DNA from: Verticiella sediminum
GTDB taxonomy: Bacteria > Pseudomonadota > Gammaproteobacteria > Burkholderiales > Burkholderiaceae_B
Direction: 5' to 3'
DNA: 64,000 nt
NCBI RefSeq assembly: GCF_007558815.1
Contig: NZ_VLTJ01000022.1
Coordinates: 1 to 64,000 of the forward strand
Part shown: positions 1 through 8,258 of the stretch, piece by piece
How the letters are laid out: each line of letters opens with the position of its first letter
How positions within the stretch are numbered: the stretch's first letter is position 1
Translations under genes and position numbers: made by a program
The notes under the pieces: model-generated
What the model was told of the DNA's origin: nothing
Database searches by the model: none
What the model saw: only the letters and a program-made list of their open reading frames with translations

Positions 1-156
1 CCCCGGAAGCCGATTTCCGCGGAGTTGGCTTCGCCCGCCATCGCACTCGAGTACGCCCGCCTGGCTCGGCGCGAGGGAATCGAGCACCTGCAGATCGCCC
101 GGCGCCGAGACGACGGTGAGGGCGCGCATTGGGAACCCGCTGAAGCGCAGCCGTGA
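1..156 (+). CDS. C-terminal end of an unrecognised protein (partial)
   Basis: An open frame enters from the left edge and stops at a TGA at 154-156, giving 51 visible residues. The segment is charged and looks helical, with a run reading EYARLARREGIEHLQIARR near its middle. The third codon position is strongly GC-rich, as in the real genes of this window, which is the main reason to call it coding. I do not recognise the family. It lies on the far side of a decayed integrase and a tRNA, so it may be the last gene of an old integrated element or ordinary chromosome. Its start is outside the window. Confidence 0.45.
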   Translation, partial: PRKPISAELASPAIALEYARLARREGIEHLQIARRRDDGEGAHWEPAEAQP

Positions 157-172
157 TCAACAACGGGTTTCG

Positions 173-274
173 TTATTTCTTCCCTTGATCGTGATGCCAC
201 TTGACGGCGAAGAACATGCCGGCGCCCAGCACGAGAATCTTGAACGCAATGAAGACTATAGGGAACCAATCCAT
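173..274 (-). CDS. Small single-pass membrane protein (33 aa)
   Basis: Reading leftward from an ATG at 274, this short frame encodes a likely transmembrane helix (WFPIVFIAFKILVLGAGMFF) followed by a basic, histidine-containing tail ending in GKK. An in-frame ATG at 292 would add six residues; neither start has a strong ribosome-binding site. The pattern of aromatic start, hydrophobic core and charged tail is typical of single-helix microproteins. No function can be assigned. It is convergent with the partial gene at the left edge and lies beside the integrase remnant. Confidence 0.4.
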   Translation of the reverse strand: MDWFPIVFIAFKILVLGAGMFFAVKWHHDQGKK

Positions 275-418
275 CTCTTTTGTCCAAACCATCGTCGAAT
301 CTGGCTTCGATCATAACCTTCCCGGCCGCGCCCAGGTGCGCATGGTCGACAACAGCGCCAGCCCGCCACCGGCTGTAGCTCTCATCGCCGCGAACGCGAC
401 GACGCCATCGGACTGCTC

Positions 419-849
419 TCATGGCATGAGCGCGCTCGGCGCGACGCAGGCGGTGTGCGCGCAAACCGCGAGCTCGCCCCTTTCAGCCATATTTTCAACT
501 ATGCACGTGAGATCGGACTCACAGCAGCCCCCAAACCGAGCGCCGGCGTGCGGAAAACACGCGAGAAAGGACGCGATGTTTATGTCGAGGACGATATTTA
601 TCGGCGCGTCTATGAGAAAGCCGATGAGCCACTGCAAGAGGCGCTCGACCTTGCCTATCCAACTGGCCAGAGACCCGCGGACACGCTAGCGATCGACGAG
701 CGCGACAGCCGCGAAGGCGGGCACGGATAAAGCCGAGTCGGCGGGCGATATCCGCCAAGCACAAAAGCAGCTTGGCCACCGCTCGGTGGCAACGACCGAG
801 CGGTACGTGCGCGGTCACCGTGGCGACAAGGTTGGCCCGACAAAATAGG
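419..849 (+). pseudogene. Degenerate phage-type tyrosine integrase
   Basis: Two blocks in different frames carry recognisable pieces of a tyrosine recombinase. The first (about 419-728) encodes a core-binding/early catalytic segment, with NRELAPFSHIFNYARE and then LDLAYPTGQRPADTL, the latter matching the catalytic arginine region. The second (about 723-849) is in another frame and encodes the C-terminal catalytic block with QKQLGHRSVATTERYVRG, containing the conserved LGH and the tyrosine nucleophile. The roughly 70-100 residues normally between these blocks are missing, so the gene has both a frameshift and an internal deletion. Upstream sequence is too decayed to follow. It ends about 70 bp from a tRNA gene, the usual place for an integrase to insert, so this is an island or prophage scar. 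Confidence 0.85.
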
Positions 850-920
850 TTTTGCGGAGCGAGCCGGATTTTGCGGAGCGCGGGCCGACACCCGCCCATC
901 CCGCAAACCCGCAGAAATTC

Positions 921-999
<79 letters not shown>

Positions 1000-1129
1000 G
1001 AAAAGCCTGGGATTGTATCCGCAAGTGCGTCATCACTGAAATAGCCGCACGCGAACACGTACGCCCGCCGGCCGCTCCGTTCCATACCGCCTGCTGCAAG
1101 GGCGGGCCTGGCTCTCACGGCGACACGCG

Positions 1130-1990
1130 CTACGCCGCCCCTTCGCTCCCCACCCGCCCGGCCTCCTCCCTTGGCCCGACGCCTTCGTACCCCAGCGCAC
1201 GGCTGACCGCGTCGACCTCGGCGCGCACCGCGCGCGCGTTGGCGCCGTCGATGCCCGCATCGAAGCCGCCGCTGGCGCCCAGCGCAGTGAGGACGGCCAC
1301 GACGCGGCCGGTGTAGTCGTGGATCGCGGCGGCGACGGCGCTGATGCCGGGCAGGTTGGTATCGCGTACGCTGGCGCAGCCGGCCTGGCGGACCTGTCGC
1401 TGCAGGGCGCCGATGGGGTCGTCGGGGTCCAGGGTGGCGCGCCGCGCCGGCGGCGCGGCCGCGAGTTCGGCCTGAGCCAGCATGGCGACGCTGGCGTCTT
1501 CGGCCATGCCCAGAAAGGCGCGTCCGGTGGCCGACCACAGTACCGGCAGCACGGAGCCGGCGCGCACGTTGACGGTGACGGGCAGGCCCGGTTCCTCGAA
1601 GCGCAGGATGGTGGGCCCGAGATTGCCCATGACGGCGATGAAGCAGGTGACCTGAAGGCTTTCGCGCAGGCGCACGAGCGAGGCCTCGGCATAGCGCACC
1701 GGATCGATCTGGCGCATGGCGGCCAGGCCGATCTCGATGGCGGCGGTGCCCAGGTAGTACTGCTGGGTACTGGCGTCCTGGGCGACGAGGCCGCCCTCCA
1801 TGAGGCTGACCAGGTACCGATGCACCTTGGCCGGGCTCTCGCCGATGCGGGTGGCGAGCGCGCTCAGGCCGGCGCGTCCGCCAAGCGTGGCCAGCCCCTT
1901 GAGCACCTGGATGCCGGTCTCGGCGGCCTGCACGCGCTGGCGCCGATCACGGGCGCGGGGGGCGGGGGAGGAAGGAACGGCATCGGACAT
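1130..1990 (-). CDS. IclR-family transcriptional regulator
   Basis: A 286-residue protein from the ATG at 1990, close to the usual IclR length; the frame is open further upstream, but that part is low-complexity and lies in the promoter region. Residues about 20-85 form the winged helix-turn-helix (QVLKGLATLGGRAGLSALATRIG, then SPAKVHRYLVSLMEGGLV). The rest is the IclR effector-binding domain, with the typical GRAFLGM segment and an A-A-A-I-H-D stretch followed by VAVL. It is divergent from a Bug-type solute receptor and a P450 gene. A TACGCA palindrome between them at 2265-2277 is the probable operator, so it likely controls its own gene and the receptor-P450 pair. The inducer is unknown. 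Confidence 0.9.
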   Translation of the reverse strand: MSDAVPSSPAPRARDRRQRVQAAETGIQVLKGLATLGGRAGLSALATRIGESPAKVHRYLVSLMEGGLVAQDASTQQYYLGTAAIEIGLAAMRQIDPVRYAEASLVRLRESLQVTCFIAVMGNLGPTILRFEEPGLPVTVNVRAGSVLPVLWSATGRAFLGMAEDASVAMLAQAELAAAPPARRATLDPDDPIGALQRQVRQAGCASVRDTNLPGISAVAAAIHDYTGRVVAVLTALGASGGFDAGIDGANARAVRAEVDAVSRALGYEGVGPREEAGRVGSEGAA

Positions 1991-2264
1991 GGCAGGGACT
2001 TTCGGCGATCGGAAACGGTGGGCCGCCCCGGCGAGACGGCGAAAACGGGGACATCCGGGGCGCCAACCGCGCCGGGCCCGCAGCCCTGTACGCAAGCCAC
2101 CGTGCGACAGGGGCCGGGCAAGCCAGCGCGGCCGCGCCCGGGTGATGCCCAGGCCCGGCAGCGCCCTGCGACGAGCGAGAACGGCTGCAACGCCAGCGTG
2201 CCGGCGCCATTCTACGTGGCTGCCGGCGCCGCAGTCCGTCTAGGGAAAAACCCCATTATTCAAT

Positions 2265-2290
2265 TACGCAATGCGTATTATATTTACGCA
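2265..2290. promoter_or_regulatory. Palindromic operator for the IclR/receptor divergent region
   Basis: The sequence TACGCA-A-TGCGTA (2265-2277) is a perfect 6-1-6 inverted repeat. A third half-site TACGCA follows at 2285-2290, eight bases downstream. It lies in the 336-bp divergent region between the IclR gene (start 1990) and the receptor (start 2327), just upstream of the receptor. IclR proteins bind short palindromes near their own genes, which makes it the best operator candidate. The rest of this intergenic stretch is GC-rich with no further gene signal. Confidence 0.6.
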
Positions 2291-2326
2291 TAAGCGCAAA
2301 GCGCACAACCATAACCTGGGTGGACC

Positions 2327-3295
2327 ATGAAGAGACTCTTTAGCTGTGCCCTGCTTGGCCTGGCCGCGATCACCGGCACCGCCGTCGCCGCGGACGCCAA
2401 GTTCCCCGAGAAGCAGATCCGCTGGATCGTGCCCTACCCGGCCGGCGGCGGCTCGGATTTCCTCGCCCGCACGATCGGGCAGGCGCTGGCCCAGCGCACC
2501 GGCCAGAATGTGCTGGTGGACAACAAGCCGGGCGGCAACACCGCCATCGGCGCCGCCGAGACCGCGCGCGCCGCGCCCGACGGCTACACCGTGCTGTCGG
2601 CCGACAACGGCACGATGGTGTTCAACCCGGCCCTCTACAGCAAGCTCACGTACGACGTGAAGGAACTCGCGCCGGTCACGCTGATGGGCCAGTTCCCGAT
2701 GATCCTGGTGCTGGGCCCGGGTACGCAGGCCGAGGATGCTCAGGCCTTTCTCGCCGAAGCCAAGGCGAGCGGCGCGGGCCTGAGCTACGGTTCAGCCGGC
2801 GCGGGCAGCCCGCACCACCTGGCGATGGAGCTGCTGATCCAGGAAGCCGGCCTGAAGATGAACCACGTTCCCTACCGCGGCGCGGCGCCGGCGCTCACCG
2901 ACGTCGCCGGCGGCCAGGTGCCCGCCATGATGGTCGACCTGGCCGCGGGTGCGGGCTTCATCCAGGGCGGCAAGGTCCGCCCGGTGGCCGTGGCCAACCC
3001 GGAGCGGCTGCCTCAGTTGCCCGATGTTCCCACCTTTGCCGAGCTCGGCCTGCAGGGTGTCGAAGCCGCCGCGCAGGTGGGCATGGTCGTGCCCGCCGGT
3101 ACGCCCGAGAACGTCATCGCCCAGCTCAACGAGGCGGTCGTGGGGGCGATCAACACGCCCGACGTGCACCAGCGGCTCGTCGAGTTCGGCGTACAGCCCG
3201 TCGGCAGCTCGCCGGCCGAATATCGCGCGCTCCTCGACAGCGAGACGCAGCGCTGGCACCAACTGATCCGCGAAGTCGGCATCACGCTGGATTGA
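2327..3295 (+). CDS. Bug-family (TctC-like) tripartite tricarboxylate transporter receptor
   Basis: A 322-residue periplasmic solute-binding protein with an N-terminal signal peptide (MKRLFSCALLGLAAITGTAVA, cut near residue 21). Family hallmarks are IRWIVPYPAGGGSDFLAR at about 31-48, NKPGGNTAIGA at about 67-77 and a YGSAGAGSPHHLA segment near 155. Bug receptors capture carboxylates or similar ligands for TctAB permeases or for signalling; they are greatly expanded in Bordetella and relatives, and most are orphans without a permease, as here. It precedes the P450 gene by 122 bp on the same strand and is divergent from the IclR gene. The ligand may be the P450 substrate or its product, but that is inference. 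Confidence 0.92.
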   Translation: MKRLFSCALLGLAAITGTAVAADAKFPEKQIRWIVPYPAGGGSDFLARTIGQALAQRTGQNVLVDNKPGGNTAIGAAETARAAPDGYTVLSADNGTMVFNPALYSKLTYDVKELAPVTLMGQFPMILVLGPGTQAEDAQAFLAEAKASGAGLSYGSAGAGSPHHLAMELLIQEAGLKMNHVPYRGAAPALTDVAGGQVPAMMVDLAAGAGFIQGGKVRPVAVANPERLPQLPDVPTFAELGLQGVEAAAQVGMVVPAGTPENVIAQLNEAVVGAINTPDVHQRLVEFGVQPVGSSPAEYRALLDSETQRWHQLIREVGITLD

Positions 3296-3417
3296 CCGCT
3301 CCAGATCGGGGCGCGCGGCGAGCGCCGAACGCCCTCTCACCCGCGGCGCTGGATACAGCCGCGGGTGCTGTCGTTCCCGAATGCGGTGTCGTACGCGCGG
3401 CACCTGGAGGTTTCCCC

Positions 3418-5754
3418 ATGAGCACTACCACCCCCGTCTCCCGCTGCCCGGTCGCCCATGGCGCTGCCGTCGACCAGGCACCCAACGGCTGCCCCGTCAG
3501 CGCGCGAGCCGCCGCGTTCGATCCGTTCGGCGACGGCTACCAGCAGGACCCGCCCGAATACGTGCGCTGGGCGCGCGAGCAGGAGCCTGTGTTCTACAGT
3601 CCGAAGCTGGGCTACTGGGTGGTCGCGCGCTACGACGACATCAAGGCCGTGTTCCGCGACAACCTCACCTTCAGCCCGTCGATCGCGCTGGAGAAGATCA
3701 CGCCCACCGGCGACGAAGCCAACCAGGTGCTGGCCTCGTACGGCTACGCGATGAACCGCACCCTGGTCAACGAGGACGAGCCGGCGCACATGCCGCGCCG
3801 CCGCCTGTTGATGGAACCCTTCACGCCCGAGCACCTCAAGCACCACGAGCCGCTGGTGCGCAAGCTCGCGCGCGAGTACGTGGATCGCTTCATCGACGAC
3901 GGCCGCGCCGACCTGGTCGACCAGATGTTGTGGGAAGTGCCGCTGACGGTGGCCATGCATTTTCTCGGCGTGCCCGAGGACGACATGGACACCCTGCGCC
4001 GCTACTCGATCGCGCACACCGTGAACACCTGGGGCCGGCCCAAGCCGCAGGAGCAGGTGGCGGTGGCGCACGCAGTGGGCAACTTCTGGCAGCACGCCGG
4101 GCGCATCCTCGCCAAGATGCGCGAGAACCCGGACGCGCCAGGCTGGATGCAGTTCGGCATCCGCATGCAGAAGGATCACCCCGAGGTGGTCACCGACTCC
4201 TATCTGCATTCCATGATGATGGCCGGCATCGTCGCCGCGCACGAGACCACCGCCAACGCCACGGCCAACGCGATGAAGCTGCTGCTGCAGCATCCGCAAG
4301 CCTGGCGCGACCTGTGCGAAGACCCCGGCCTGATTCCGAACGCGGTCGAGGAATGCCTGCGGCACAACGGCTCGGTCGCGGCCTGGCGGCGGCTGGTCAC
4401 GCGGGATGCGGTGGTCGGCGGCGTCGCCCTGCCGGCCGGCAGCAAGCTGCTCATCGTCACGTCCTCGGCCAATCACGACGAGGCCCACTTCGCCGACGCC
4501 GACTTCTTCGACATCCGGCGCGACAACGCGAGCGATCACCTCACCTTCGGCTATGGCTCGCACCAGTGCATGGGCAAGAACCTCGCGCGCATGGAGATGC
4601 AGATCTTCCTGGAGGAGTTCACGCGCCGGCTGCCGCACATGCGGCTCGCCGAGCAGCAGTTCACCTACGTGCCGAACACCTCGTTCCGCGGCCCCGAGCA
4701 CCTGTGGGTGGAATGGGACCCGGCGCAGAATCCCGAACGCCGCGATCCGGCGCTGCTGGCCGCCACCTCACCCGTACGCATCGGCGAGCCTTCACGCCAC
4801 GCCATCACCCGCAGCGTGCGGGTCGAATCCGCCACGCGCGCGGCCGACGGCGTCGTGCGCCTGCGCCTGGTGTCGCCCGACGGCCGCGCGCTGCCGCGCT
4901 GGACGCCCGGCTCGCACATCGACGTGGAATGCGGCGACCCGGAACGCTCGCGCCAATACTCGCTGTGCGGCGATCCGGCCGACAGCGGCGCCTATGAGAT
5001 CGCAGTGCTGCACGAGCAGGACGGGCGCGGCGGCTCGGCCTGGATACACCAGGAGCTGAAGGCGGGCGACAAGCTGCGCATCCGCGGCCCGCGCAACCAC
5101 TTCCGCCTGGACGAGAGCGCACAGCGCCTGATCCTGATCGCCGGCGGCATCGGCATCACGCCGATCAGCGCGATGGCGCGCCGCGCGCGCGAACTGGGCA
5201 TGGACTACACGCTGCACTACGCCGGCCGCGCGCGCCGCTGCATGGCCATGCTCGACGAGCTGGCCGCGCTGCATGGCGAGCGGCTGCATGTCTATGCGGG
5301 CGACGAAGGCCGCCGCTGCGACTTCGCCGCGCTGCTCGCGACGCCCGAAGCGGGCGCGCGCATCCATGCCTGCGGCCCGGAACGCATGCTGCAGGCGCTG
5401 GCCGATACCTGCGCCCACTGGCCCGAGGACACGCTGCGCGTGGAGCACTTTCACACCACCCTGGCCGCCCTCGACCCGAGCAAGGAACACGCGTTCGACG
5501 TGGAGCTCAAGGATTCGGGGCTGGTGGTTCGGGTACCCGCGGACCAGACCGTGCTGAGCGCGCTGCGCCAGGCCAACATCGACGTGCAGAGCGACTGCAA
5601 GGAGGGGCTGTGCGGCTCCTGCGAAGTGGCCGTGCTGGCGGGCGAGATCGATCACCGCGACGTGGTGCTCACCCGCGCCGAGCGCGACGCCAACCGCAAG
5701 ATGATGAGCTGCTGCTCGCGCGCCAAGGGAAAAAAGCTCGTGCTGGCGCTCTAG
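3418..5754 (+). CDS. Self-sufficient cytochrome P450, CYP116B type (P450-FMN-[2Fe-2S] fusion)
   Basis: This 778-residue monooxygenase carries its whole electron chain. The P450 domain (about 1-450) has the I-helix AGIVAAHETT (269-278), the ExxR pair E312/R315 and the heme loop FGYGSHQCMG with ligand Cys384. A phthalate-dioxygenase-reductase-like half follows: an FMN-binding RQYSL motif (512-516), a nucleotide-binding GGIGITP segment, and a C-terminal plant-type ferredoxin with cysteines 727, 732, 735 and 765 (C-x4-C-x2-C-x29-C). Length and domain order match CYP116B enzymes such as P450RhF. The ATG at 3418 is chosen because it follows a CTGGAGG ribosome-binding site and the product begins where family members do; the frame is open further upstream. 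Such enzymes hydroxylate or dealkylate aromatic and thiocarbamate-type substrates; the natural substrate here is not evident. Confidence 0.95.
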   Translation: MSTTTPVSRCPVAHGAAVDQAPNGCPVSARAAAFDPFGDGYQQDPPEYVRWAREQEPVFYSPKLGYWVVARYDDIKAVFRDNLTFSPSIALEKITPTGDEANQVLASYGYAMNRTLVNEDEPAHMPRRRLLMEPFTPEHLKHHEPLVRKLAREYVDRFIDDGRADLVDQMLWEVPLTVAMHFLGVPEDDMDTLRRYSIAHTVNTWGRPKPQEQVAVAHAVGNFWQHAGRILAKMRENPDAPGWMQFGIRMQKDHPEVVTDSYLHSMMMAGIVAAHETTANATANAMKLLLQHPQAWRDLCEDPGLIPNAVEECLRHNGSVAAWRRLVTRDAVVGGVALPAGSKLLIVTSSANHDEAHFADADFFDIRRDNASDHLTFGYGSHQCMGKNLARMEMQIFLEEFTRRLPHMRLAEQQFTYVPNTSFRGPEHLWVEWDPAQNPERRDPALLAATSPVRIGEPSRHAITRSVRVESATRAADGVVRLRLVSPDGRALPRWTPGSHIDVECGDPERSRQYSLCGDPADSGAYEIAVLHEQDGRGGSAWIHQELKAGDKLRIRGPRNHFRLDESAQRLILIAGGIGITPISAMARRARELGMDYTLHYAGRARRCMAMLDELAALHGERLHVYAGDEGRRCDFAALLATPEAGARIHACGPERMLQALADTCAHWPEDTLRVEHFHTTLAALDPSKEHAFDVELKDSGLVVRVPADQTVLSALRQANIDVQSDCKEGLCGSCEVAVLAGEIDHRDVVLTRAERDANRKMMSCCSRAKGKKLVLAL

Positions 5755-5897
5755 CGCAGTCGACGCTATGCGACAGTGATTTCACGACATCTGCGTCGAC
5801 TTCCCGCAGGGGATGGCACCCTACCCGCAGTACGTAGGTTCCGCGATTGTGCGACGCCATGCCCGCCGACCGTGTAGTCGAATGGACTGAAAAGTGA

Positions 5898-6137
5898 AAG
5901 CAGGAAGGCCTGCGACAAGGCATCGGACAAGGCCGGGAACAGGGGCTGCGCGCGGGCCGGGTGGGGACTTTGCGCAACCAGCTCGCGGCCCGCTTCGGCG
6001 TATCCCTGCCCGCCTGGGTCAACGAGCGCCTGACGCAGGCCGGGGACGCAGAACTGCAGGCCTGGACTCTGGCCGTACTCTCGGCGCGCCGTCTGGAAGA
6101 CATGTTCGGCGATGCCGGGGATGAGACTGCGGACTGA
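5898..6137 (+). pseudogene. C-terminal remnant of a DUF4351/Rpn-type transposase-nuclease
   Basis: A 79-residue frame, closed upstream by a TGA at 5895, begins with glutamine/glycine-rich repeats (EGLRQGIGQGREQGLRAG) and then a compact helical domain (TLRNQLAARFGVSLPAWV, later ARRLEDMF). This is the typical end of PD-(D/E)XK recombination-promoting nuclease/transposase proteins with DUF4351. The roughly 200-residue catalytic part is absent and there is no proper start codon. The rest of the 422-bp interval between the P450 gene and the encapsulin gene shows no other coding signal. Confidence 0.7.
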
Positions 6138-6176
6138 GCTGGCATGATGTCACCCGGCGGGGCGCCGCGCAGGGCT

Positions 6177-6989
6177 TCAGCGCTTGGCGGGTGCGTTGTC
6201 CAGGCGCACCGCCGCCTCGGTGGTGAGGGTGCGGAACGTCAGGCTCTCCTGCAGGTAGAGCGTGACCGAGGCCGCGTCGTGGCTCTGGTAACCGATCGAG
6301 AAATCCTGCCCGAGGTCCAGTTCGAAATCGCCGCCGCGCGTGGACAGCACCAGCCCGCCCTCGATGCCGGGCGCCCAGATCACGCCGCCCTCGACCATCC
6401 TCTCGACGTGTTCCAGGATCGGATAGCCATCATCGCTGCCGCCGCTGGCGAGCGTGTAGGCGCTCTGCCCCAGCACCAGCGCGTAGGGGCCTTCGACGCC
6501 GGCCAGGCGCAGCCGGCTGACCGCCTGGGCAACCGCGAGCGGGTAGGCGGCGACATCGGCGGGCAGGGTGACGGCGGCGTTGCTGGCCTCCTCGCGGATG
6601 CCGCGGATGCCGGCGGCGACGTAGCCGTCGAAGATGACGCTGTCTTCGGCGAACGCGATGCGCCGTGCGGCCTCCTTGAGCGGCTCCCAGTCGGAATCGA
6701 GCGAGCCGCGTTCGACGTCGTCGATGGCCTGGCGCGACAGTGTGAACGGCACGCGCAGCTCGACCAGCGGACGCACTTCCCGGCGCACGGCGTGCACGCC
6801 GTCAGCCGGCCCGTCGATGCGCTCCACGTGGCCGGTGCCGATCGCCGACAGGTCGAATCCCTTGGGACCATTCACGTCCACCACCTTGCGCCCGCCCAGG
6901 TGCCGCTTGAGCGTGCGCGCGGCTTCCTGCTCGATCTCGGCCCAGGCCGCGTCCGAAATGGGGGCGAGTTTTCTGTGCAGATTGTTCAT
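6177..6989 (-). CDS. Encapsulin nanocompartment shell protein
   Basis: A 270-residue encapsulin (linocin M18/maritimacin family, HK97-fold). Family landmarks are the start MNNLHRKLAPIS, the LKRHLGGRKVVDVNGPKG segment, the RPLVELRVPFTLSRQAIDD helix and the C-terminal LTFRTLTTEAAVRL. Length matches the 260-280 residues usual for shell proteins, which assemble into icosahedral protein cages in the cytoplasm. Its ATG overlaps the TGA of the upstream DyP peroxidase gene (ATGA at 6986-6989), so the two are translationally coupled. The peroxidase carries a matching targeting tail and is almost certainly its cargo. Confidence 0.95.
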   Translation of the reverse strand: MNNLHRKLAPISDAAWAEIEQEAARTLKRHLGGRKVVDVNGPKGFDLSAIGTGHVERIDGPADGVHAVRREVRPLVELRVPFTLSRQAIDDVERGSLDSDWEPLKEAARRIAFAEDSVIFDGYVAAGIRGIREEASNAAVTLPADVAAYPLAVAQAVSRLRLAGVEGPYALVLGQSAYTLASGGSDDGYPILEHVERMVEGGVIWAPGIEGGLVLSTRGGDFELDLGQDFSIGYQSHDAASVTLYLQESLTFRTLTTEAAVRLDNAPAKR

Positions 6990-8017
6990 GCCGTATGTCC
7001 ATCCTTGAGTGAACCAATGCCAAGCGATCCGTCGGCCGGCGGCTGCGCCGTTTGCGCCGCCGGCGCGCCGGCCTCGGCCGGCTGCCCGGCGGCCAGCGTT
7101 TCCATGAGCGAACTGGAAGGTACGAAGAACAGCGTGCCCGTCACCGCGCGGCTGAAGTCGAGCAGGCGATCGTAGTTGCCGGGCGGATCGCCGATGAACA
7201 TGTTGTCCAGCATGCGCTCGATGCGCGTGGGCGACTTCGCGTAGCCGATGAAATAGGTACCGAACTCGCCCTGGCCCACGTCGCCGAACGGCATGTTGTC
7301 GCGCAGGATCTGCAGCTCTTCGCCGTCCTCGTCGGTGATCGAGGTCAGCGCGTTGTGCGCGTAGCTGGGCTTTTCCTCGTCGCTCAGTTCGATGTCGGAC
7401 AGCTTGCGTCGGCCGACGAAGCGCTCCTGCATTTCGACCGGCAAAGCGTTCCAGGCCACCAGGTCGTGCAGATACTTCTGGACGATGACGTAGCTGCCGC
7501 CCGCGAAGGCGGCGTCCTCGCCGCCGATCATGGTGGCGTCGATGGCTTCCTGGCCGGTCGGGTTCTCGGTGCCGTCGACGAAACCCAGCAGGTCGCGCTG
7601 GTCGAAGTAGCCGAAGCCGTGGACTTCGTCGAGCACGCTCGCCGCGGCGCCCAGCCGGCCGGTGAGCTGCATCGCCAGTTCGAAACACAGATCCATGCGC
7701 GTGGCACGGATGTGGAACAGCAAATCGCCGTCCGTGGCCGGGGCGTGGTGCACGCCGCGGATCTCGCGAAAGGGATGCAGCTCGCGCGGCCTGGGCGCGC
7801 CGAACAGGCGATCCCAGGCGTCCGAGCCGATCCCGGTCACACAGGTGAGCGCACTGTCGACGTTGCGAAAACCGACCGCGCGCACCAGGGACGGAATATC
7901 GCCCAGCAACGCGCGGGCGGCGCTCTCGGAGTCCTTGCCCGCGGCGATCTTCACGACGAGAAAGATCGCCGCACGCGTCAGCCCGGACTGAATGGCTTGT
8001 GGAATTGAAGGCGGCAT
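6986..8017 (-). CDS. DyP-type heme peroxidase, encapsulin cargo
   Basis: A 343-residue dye-decolorizing peroxidase. The distal motif GFVDGTENP holds Asp148, a proximal heme-ligand candidate is His221 in SYAHN, and the distal arginine is Arg239 in LRDNMPFG. The conserved FGTYFIGYA and LDFSRAVTGTLFFVP blocks follow. After an Ala/Pro-rich linker the protein ends in DGSLGIGSLKDGHTA, a textbook encapsulin cargo-loading peptide. The ATG at 8017 is chosen for its AAGGAG ribosome-binding site and its PQAIQSGLTRAAIF start; an earlier ATG would add an atypical extension. It is the first gene of a two-gene unit with the encapsulin and probably acts inside the cage in oxidative-stress defence. Confidence 0.95.
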   Translation of the reverse strand: MPPSIPQAIQSGLTRAAIFLVVKIAAGKDSESAARALLGDIPSLVRAVGFRNVDSALTCVTGIGSDAWDRLFGAPRPRELHPFREIRGVHHAPATDGDLLFHIRATRMDLCFELAMQLTGRLGAAASVLDEVHGFGYFDQRDLLGFVDGTENPTGQEAIDATMIGGEDAAFAGGSYVIVQKYLHDLVAWNALPVEMQERFVGRRKLSDIELSDEEKPSYAHNALTSITDEDGEELQILRDNMPFGDVGQGEFGTYFIGYAKSPTRIERMLDNMFIGDPPGNYDRLLDFSRAVTGTLFFVPSSSLMETLAAGQPAEAGAPAAQTAQPPADGSLGIGSLKDGHTA

Positions 8018-8258
8018 GCCGCTCCTTGGCTGCAACGGCAGACCGGCGCGTTCGTACTGCGCGGCGGCGTGGCCCACCGGGTGAATCGGCGCCAGGCGCC
8101 GGTGACTGTCCATGCGTGCCGGGCAGGCCAATCAAAGCGCAAACGGCGCATGCCTGGCACACAACCGTAAAGCATAGACAGCCAGTGGCGTTGCCGTCCA
8201 GTCCTCCGCGCTACGGAATCGACAGCGCTGCGGCACCGGCAGCGCCCCGGGGCTGCCA

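Noticed and set aside
3292-3417. Earlier start of the P450 fusion
   Set aside because: The open frame extends upstream across the end of the receptor gene, but the strong ribosome-binding site and family-like N-terminus are at 3418.
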